From Manis javanica (Eukaryota > Chordata > Mammalia > Pholidota > Manidae), in assembly GCF_040802235.1 (NCBI RefSeq), contig NC_133170.1, forward strand, positions 6,835,001 through 6,899,000: a DNA stretch of 64,000 nt, written 5' to 3'. The notes under the pieces were generated by a model, which saw nothing but the letters and a program-made list of their open reading frames with translations, searched no databases and was not told the DNA's origin. A program made the translations under genes and the position numbers. Each line of letters opens with the position of its first letter. Position 1 is the stretch's first letter. Below, one piece after another: positions 57,734 to 64,000 of this stretch.

Positions 57734-58180
57734 TGTTAGGGTCCAGGACTCCGGGGTTCCCCAGAGAACAAGACACATGGACACGGAGATGAAAATCCAA
57801 GCAAAGTCTTTATTCAGCCAGCAAGCTGGCGTCGACAGCACCTCCCCTGACACGCAGGCCAAGTCCGAGCTGCCGACCCCCAAGCAACTTTAGGTATGGT
57901 TTATATGGGATTTCTACAGTCATTGCACCAGAGCCTGGACATTACCCCCAACCAATGAATTTGAAACACATTCTATACTTTGGCCAATAAAATTGGAACA
58001 GGGATACACCAGGTGCCTGACCTTTGCACAAGCATTCCTATGTGACTTATCACGAGTTTCGACCCCAGGGGGGTCGTTTACTTCTAGTTATCTAACTTAG
58101 GGCAAGGTCCAGGAATGTTAGCCTCACATAGTTTCTACGAAAACTGGGTGGCTCAGCCCTGTTCCCTGCATTCCTCTACA
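57734..58180 (-). repeat. solo LTR (class I ERV) with acta target duplication
   Basis: On the minus strand it starts TGTAGAGGAATGC and ends GGACCCTAACA, with acta at 57730-57733 and 58181-58184. It shares the whole order with 19076-19592 (gagccacccagttttcg, agttagataactagaagta, gaataaagactttgcttg). Confidence 0.9.
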
Positions 58181-58184
58181 ACTA

Positions 58185-59139
58185 AGATGCATATTCTCTC
58201 TTTTACAGTATCTTCCATCCCCTATCACAATAGTTTTCTTGAAAATAATCTCTCCTTACTTAAGTCTGGATTTGTTTTTCTTTGAGAACTCCTAGCAAAA
58301 ATAAGTAGATGGGAATGGAAAGGATTTTATTATAGTGATACCATTCAAACATTTGGATTCTTTCTGAGATACATGTCAAAAAGTACATAGTTACCAATTA
58401 TTGCATGTTGATTTTTAATGCAATTTTGGCTGCCAACTTCTTTAAATCCTCCTTTTCATTTTGTGGAAAGCAAAGAATTTGGACACATCTGCCTTGCAAA
58501 GGATGTGTCACTCTACCACTGGAGGTTGTGTTTCCAAGTGTATCCTTCCTGGGCCCTGGAGCCTTCCTCCCCCCCAAGCAATAAACCATAGTGGGTACGC
58601 TTAAGGTAGAACCTCGTATGTCTGAGAACCAGCACGATGCCTTGACGATGGCTTCATTTCTCAGGCAGAGTTAGTTTAAGAAAAAAGTATATACAGAAGT
58701 TGAGGATCTGGCACTTCTCTTCCTTAAAACTAATTGCTTTTTTTCTGTCTTCACCAAAGCAACCATTTTGCTATTACCATCTGCTGGTGTTGCAAAAGCC
58801 TCCTGCTTCAGATGGACCAACGTGAATCAAGAAACGGTGACCAGACTCCAGGCTCAGATCGGGAATGGAGACGGGTACACCTTACCTTGCAGAAAGAAGG
58901 TGATGTAGAGTAGTAACCACTGATGATAAAAAGCCTCAAAGTTTTCTTTTTTAAAATAGCTGTAAGTAATATTACTGGAGTGTAAGAGAGAAACCTGATT
59001 ACAGGTGAAAAGGGAAGCCTAGGATTCAGGCTTTCTTCTCTCACACCTTTATAATTTCTGATCATGCAAAGGCCAAAGCTCTCTCAGACGCTCCTGGACT
59101 ATGACGGCAGCTGGCCACTGACAATGTCACACATTCTAG
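58185..59139. other. unannotated sequence
   Basis: No gene or identified repeat. Confidence 0.4.
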
Positions 59140-59800
59140 GAAGTCAGCCAAACCGTCTTTCCCACAGCAAGGGTTGGACAGCAAAGGATTAAAACTAGAA
59201 GATACTGATGTTGAAGATAAAAACAGTCTCAAAGGAATAAACAAAGACTATCCAAGTGAGAACCAGCAAAAGCTATTTATTCTTAGCTCAGCCACCATCC
59301 CTTTATGCATGGCAGAAACGGAAAGGCAAGCGGAAGAGTGGGTGAGCTTTATAGTGGAAAAAAGGGAAGGCTTTGAGTGTGTCCTGACTGGGGAGTGTTG
59401 GTGTGGGGAAGATACAGGTGCACTAACTAAAAGTGGAGCATCTGTGTGATGGTTAGTGGTGTATAATTAGCTGTTTCTACTTGGTCCTGAGTTGGAAGCA
59501 GCAGCAAAAAATTAGGAACGTTATCAGATATTAGTCAGGTCTGTGTGGGTGTTTGTCACAGGGGTTATTGTTTGGTTTCCTAGACTGTTTGCTAAAGACA
59601 GTGGTCTGATTTACACAGAGTAGGCTGACTTCCTGGGCTGGTTACTGTAGATAATAGGTTAACTTCCTGGGCTCATTGCTACAGACTGTAGGTCAGAGTT
59701 CTTTTTATGTGTGGTCTGGCTCCTGCCCACTTGTATATTCAGTCTCTCAGTCGAGACTCCTTCGAAATCTTTGATGTGACATCAAAGAATGACAGTAAAG
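59140..59800 (-). repeat. LTR-like element with internal repeats
   Basis: The reversed aataaac/R-like start near 59235 and two to three imperfect copies of a ggttaacttcctgggct-like word at 59615-59700 resemble ERVL (MLT2-type) LTRs. Ends undefined. The + strand open frame at 59174-59449 is not convincing as a gene. Confidence 0.4.
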
Positions 59801-60305
59801 TCTTTTCTGGTTATTGGAGCTCATGTGGAGTAGAGTTAACAATTCAGCTCTGTGGTCCCAAAGTGTAGAGAAGCAGAGAACATCATCTATTAATATTTAT
59901 GCAATAGGAATATTTGATATTAATAATGCTGTTTGTTTATTAGGTTTCTTTCAATTAACTTTACATTTTGCATGTATTCCCAGGATCTTTGTTTAAATAC
60001 AAAGTGCAGATGTGGCTTAGGGGATTATTTTGCTGTTATTGTTTTTCTGTGGGGAGGGAGCATATTTTTGGTAAATGTGAGTTTGTACAAGTGGAAATAT
60101 GTGTATATGCAGTGAAGAATAAATTGAAATAATTTCTACTGATTATCTTCCTTCCCCAGCAGAAACAAATGTTTACATCTGCCTAACAATGCAAAGAATT
60201 ACTGAAAAGTAAGTGCCTTACATTTCAAATACAAAGACCTTTAAGACTTGGTTTTAATTTGCTGTGTTAAAACTTTTGTATTTGAAAAAACATTTCTTTT
60301 TCAAC
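59801..60305. other. unannotated sequence
   Basis: AT-rich, no recognised feature. Confidence 0.4.
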
Positions 60306-60729
60306 TGCCGAGACACGAGGCTGCAGAACAGGTAGGCAAGACAGGGCACCCCAGTAAGAGTCACAAAAACTCCGATAATGATCAACAAAAAGGGGAACTA
60401 AAGCAGACAGTCAACAAAGAAACTGCATCTTGGAACAAGCAGAGAAAGAGAAAGCCAAGAAAACCTTAAGTCCCACCCCAGTCCTAGCAATAGGTAAGAG
60501 GACACCGTGTAGACGTCCTCCTTTTTGGGTTTATAAACCCCTGGGCGTCACAGCACTAGTAGCATTTTTCCTCAGTGCCCTTCCCACTTAGCAGGAGCCT
60601 GTTCCCTTTAAGCTTATCTTCCTTTTACATGAATAAAACTCTTGTCAGTTGCTCTGTGCTCTGGTCTGTTGGCCTCATTCTTTATTATCTTCAAGACACG
60701 ATCCTGGGTCTCAAAGAAGAAGGGTAACA
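60306..60729 (+). repeat. LTR, family A (second copy)
   Basis: Colinear with 43135-43545. TATA-like gtttataaacccc near 60530, aataaaactcttgtcagttg near 60632, terminal GGGTAACA. Both copies lie in the same orientation. Confidence 0.75.
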
Positions 60730-60928
60730 GGGCCTTGCCATAAGCTATGTGCTCATATAGGAGTAGGATATCTTTGGTCCAGTTGCTTTTGATTTAGTCA
60801 CCTAGACAGACATAGAAGAATTACTAATCACTCTTTCCTTCCAACAGTTACAACCTGTACATTTCCTTCTTTTGTTCTCAAATAGTTTGTTCTCCCTTCG
60901 GTAATATGCTTCCTGCTCTCCCGTCCAG

Positions 60929-61254
60929 CGAAGGGGTCAGCAAGTTTTGGAGCCAGACAGTAAGTAGTTTGGGCCTGCTAGGCCATGCAGCCTCTGCTGC
61001 AACTGCTCAGCTCTGTTCTTACAGCATGAAAGCTTACAGGCAATATGTAAAGGCATGACTGTGGCAGTATCCCAATAAAACTTTATTTTATGGACATCAA
61101 CATTTGATTTTCTTATTTTTTTCATGTGTCACAAAAGGATATTTCTCCTTTTAATGTTTTCCAGCTATTTAAAAATGTAAAAACCATTACGGGTTGTACA
61201 AAAATAGTCAGTGGGCCAGATTCGGTTCTCAGGCTCTAGTTTGCCAATGACTGG
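60929..61254 (+). repeat. hAT-type MITE
   Basis: aaggggtcagcaagttttgg, gggcctgctaggccatgcag, ctcagctctgttcttacagc, caataaaactttattttatg, gtgggccagattcggttctc and agtttgccaatgactgg are in family order. It is the complete counterpart of 2913-3430. Confidence 0.75.
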
Positions 61255-61949
61255 TCAAATCTAAGAAAGAAATAGGTCAAGCCAGTACCGAGGCCTCTCT
61301 CTGTTAGGACTGTTCACTCTTTTCTGAATGATAATTGAGACCACCTACATCAACACAGCTTAACTATTGGGATTGAGAATTAAAATATTTGCCTCAAGAA
61401 TTTCTTTCCAGCAAGATAAATGATAAATCAATAAATAACTTCACTATCCATTTGGGGAAATAAATTTTTGCAAAGCCAATTTTATCTAGGTAAGCAATTT
61501 GTTCATCTAAGCAAACAACTTTTCTATTAGGACAATAGATCACCCACCTGGACAAAAAACTTACTTATTGAGTAATAGTTTACTTATCATAACTCACTCC
61601 AGATCTCCATCTCACTATATCCACCAATCCTAAGCTATTCTGTCCCAAATTTTGTCCAGTTCCAGTCAATTTCCCTACTTGCATGGCCCACTAAGCCACT
61701 TGAACTCAAGATTGCAAAACAAAGGTTTTTCTAGTAATTTTTGGAAGAGTTGACAGTTGATTAAAGGAACAAAAAGTTCTATCCTCAATTTCTGGTTTTG
61801 TATTTCCTTTACTGTTTTTTGGATTTCAAGAAGGGTTGACTTACATACACTTACTAATAATCATACGTCAACCTTATCCTGTGTCCTAACTATTCTACGA
61901 GTACATGCAGAGTTGTTTCCTTTTGAGCAAGATTAAAATTGTGAATATC
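61255..61949. other. unannotated sequence
   Basis: AT-rich; several near-repeats of a 'aagcaatttgttcatctaa / aacaacttttctattagg'-like pattern at 61480-61570 but no element identified. Confidence 0.4.
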
Positions 61950-62730
61950 CTTCTTTTAAGCAGTTTTATTGAGAGATAATTCATATACTGTACAATTTAC
62001 CTATTTAAAGTGTATAATAGTGTTTGGAATAATTACATTTTTAGTTTTTTAAATTGTAGTTAAAATATGTGTAACAGAAAAGTTGCCCTTTTCAACATTT
62101 TTAAGTATTCCATTCAGTGACATTAATCACACTGTGCCACCATTACCGTTATCTATTTGCATAATGTTTTCATCATCTGAAATAGAAACTCTGCAACCAG
62201 TACGTAGTAACTTCCCACCCCACTCCCTCCAGTCTCGTAACCTCTAATCTACTTTCTGTACCTAAGAATTTTGCCTATTCTAGATAGTTCCTGTAAGCGG
62301 AATCATATTTATCTTTCTGTGTCTGGCTTATTTCACTTAGCGTGTTTTCAAGGTTCAGCCAAGTTGTAGCACATGTCAGAACATCCTTCCTTTTTATGGT
62401 TGAATAATATTCCATCGTGTATATAGTCATCTGTTGATGGACATTTAGATTGTTCCCACCTCTTGGCTAATGTGCATAATGCATGAATACTGGTTAAGCC
62501 GTTGCTCTCAGTTCCTCTGGGTAATATGCTTACTAGTAGAATTGCTGAGTCATACCATAATCCTATGTTTAGCTTTTGAGGAACTGCCAACCTGTTTTAT
62601 GCACTAGTTGTACCATTTCACACGCTTATCAGCAGTACATAGCAATTTCCACCCATTTTCACCAATACTTGTTATTTTCTTTTTTTAAATTACAGCTGTC
62701 CTAGTAACTGAAATGGCATCATTTTTAATT
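61950..62730 (-). mobile_element. L1 ORF2 3' end / 3' UTR
   Basis: Reverse L1: ttttattgagagataattca, cattcagtgacattaatcac, ctaatctactttctgtacct, tctgtgtctggcttatttca, ctgttgatggacatttagat, ccaatacttgttattttctt. Confidence 0.85.
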
Positions 62731-63169
62731 AAAAAAAAAAAGTCTTAAACTCATCCTGTAGCACTGACTGGAGTAATTAGTGAAATTGACGTGGCTCTGC
62801 CTTCAAACTGGATTGATCATTCAGCTAGGTACAGAACTTTATACTGGAAATGAAATTCTCTCAGAATTTTAAGACATTGCTATGATACTTTAAAAAATCC
62901 TTTTCATACTTGTTCCCTCAGAACCATCATCTTGGGTCCAAGAAAAGGACACAGAAAGACACGGACACAAAGAAACCATTCAACAATGTGATGATTATCT
63001 TTCTATATCCTGAACCACACTGGCATATGTGCTTGACAGGATATATTTAAATGTTTTAAAAATAAAGAGCAAAAGAAATAAAGCATAGTCACCTGATTCA
63101 AAAATGCAAAAATTACAAAAGTATATTGAATGAAAAGTTTCCTTCCCGATCCTGTGAGTAACCTAGTGC
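62731..63169. other. unannotated sequence
   Basis: An A-run at 62731-62742, otherwise no recognised feature. Confidence 0.4.
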
Positions 63170-63480
63170 CACAATAATGCTATATTTTTTAGAAAACCAA
63201 GACCCAGTGGCTTACAACAGTAAGAATCCATTTTTCTTCCTTTTGGTCTGCAGGTCAGTGGGTAACTCAGCCTTATACTGGGTCTCGACTTCCTGACACC
63301 AGGATTCATGTTGAGCTTATGCCTGTCACTCATGTCTTGTTCTGGGGCCCAGGCTGAAAGAACAGTGCTGGTGGGACATGTTCTTAAGGCAAACGGCAGG
63401 ACTACATGGGTCACGTTAAACCAAGAGCCAAGTCAAACATACTTAGAGACCCTGCTAATGTCCATCTGCTTTGGCCAAAG
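63170..63480 (+). repeat. ancient interspersed repeat remnant
   Basis: cagtggcttacaacagtaag, tctgcaggtcagtgggtaac, gggcccaggctgaaagaaca and gccaaagcaagtcacatggc follow the order of a widespread old mammalian repeat whose name I cannot fix. Confidence 0.5.
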
Positions 63481-64000
63481 CAAGTCACATGGCCAAGCCA
63501 AAAAAAGTATAATCTACCACAGTAGAATGGGGAAAAGAGTGAACATTTACTGAATAATAACAAACTATTAAACCAATCCATCAGTCACTCAATAGTACTT
63601 TCACAGACAACTAATGTTATTGGTGGTTTTGTTATACTTACACTGATATCGATACACAAGAAATTACATATATATTATTTCATTATTCCATTTTTTATAT
63701 AGGTGGTAATATTCAACACAAACTCCTAAGACCTGATATAGTAGGCCATTTTTAAAATAAATCATAAGAGATTTGGAGCTTTCCTACCTCCTCGGTTAGC
63801 TCAAGATTATCATCCTATACACTATGATTGTGCTTTCTGCCAAAATATTTTGATCGAACACTTTGTTTGTCCCCCACAGAATTCTGATACTGAGGAAATG
63901 AACAGCACTTCGTATGGGAGTTTTCACATTTGAAATCTCTGGAAAGGATGAGATCTGTTTAAAGGGAAGTGCAATGGAATGTCCAAAAGCAGAACTTTGC
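63481..64000. other. unannotated sequence
   Basis: AT-rich with no gene recognised up to the window end. Confidence 0.4.

Noticed and set aside
59174..59449. 91-codon open frame
   Set aside because: It lies inside an LTR-like region and has no motif or conservation evidence.

Overview
This 64 kb window looks like intergenic DNA from a placental mammal. No host exon, tRNA, rRNA or CpG-island promoter could be recognised. Almost everything identifiable is a transposable element: L1 fragments of several ages, MIR, MaLR/MLT LTRs, hAT-type MITEs and many LTRs of endogenous retroviruses (ERVs). Apart from ancient MIRs I see no SINE (no Alu, CAN-SINE, Bov-tA or ERE type). Together with the ending of the younger L1s (a GTGAAACCTTCATAAG-like block before the A-tail), this hints at a laurasiatherian lineage without an active SINE. 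Pangolin is one candidate, but that is a weak inference.

The main feature is an almost full-length gammaretrovirus-like provirus on the + strand at 4045-12038. It has two 495-bp LTRs differing at about 10 positions (about 2 %), a 5-bp target duplication (attac), a tRNA-Pro-type primer binding site, a polypurine tract and gag-pol-env in the usual order. It is dead. There are nine in-frame nonsense codons in gag, pol and env, eight of them at positions where the family carries tryptophan. It also has at least three frameshifts, an altered protease active site and a deletion that removes the RT thumb/connection region. The predominance of stops at Trp positions suggests G-to-A editing of an ancestor. 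The gag frame is preceded in frame by a 74-codon leader ending in a hydrophobic segment, like glyco-gag.

Other retroviral material: a minus-strand relative at 40763-41621 (LTR plus the env 3' end) whose LTR looks mosaic; solo LTRs with exact 4-bp target duplications at 14431-14905 (gtag), 19076-19592 (cttt), 25422-25831 (atat) and 57734-58180 (acta); a pair of related LTRs at 43135 and 60306; and several older LTR-like copies of one family (15.2, 17.6, 20.8, 36.8, 39.7, 40.5 and 51.0 kb). Two copies of a polyadenylated retroposon (13315-14190 and 56660-57308) carry an ERV polypurine tract plus U3-R and then a poly(A), with 15- and 19-bp target duplications. They appear to be ERV transcripts copied by L1.

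Layout: 0-4 kb old repeats and an L1 tail; 4-12 kb provirus; 12-14.9 kb MIR, retroposon and solo LTR; 15-20.4 kb an old LINE with nested LTRs; 20.4-34 kb LTRs, L1, MIR and MaLR elements; 34-35.5 kb a nested LTR/L1 composite with 15-bp flanking repeats; 36-44.5 kb LTRs, an ERV fragment and L1; 45-48 kb an L1 interrupted by an unidentified broken coding sequence resembling a type II membrane glycoprotein; 49-56 kb L1s, a MER5-like MITE and a TATC microsatellite; 56-64 kb retroposon, LTRs, hAT MITE and L1. The products do not form a pathway; the only functional logic is that of retrovirus and L1 replication.
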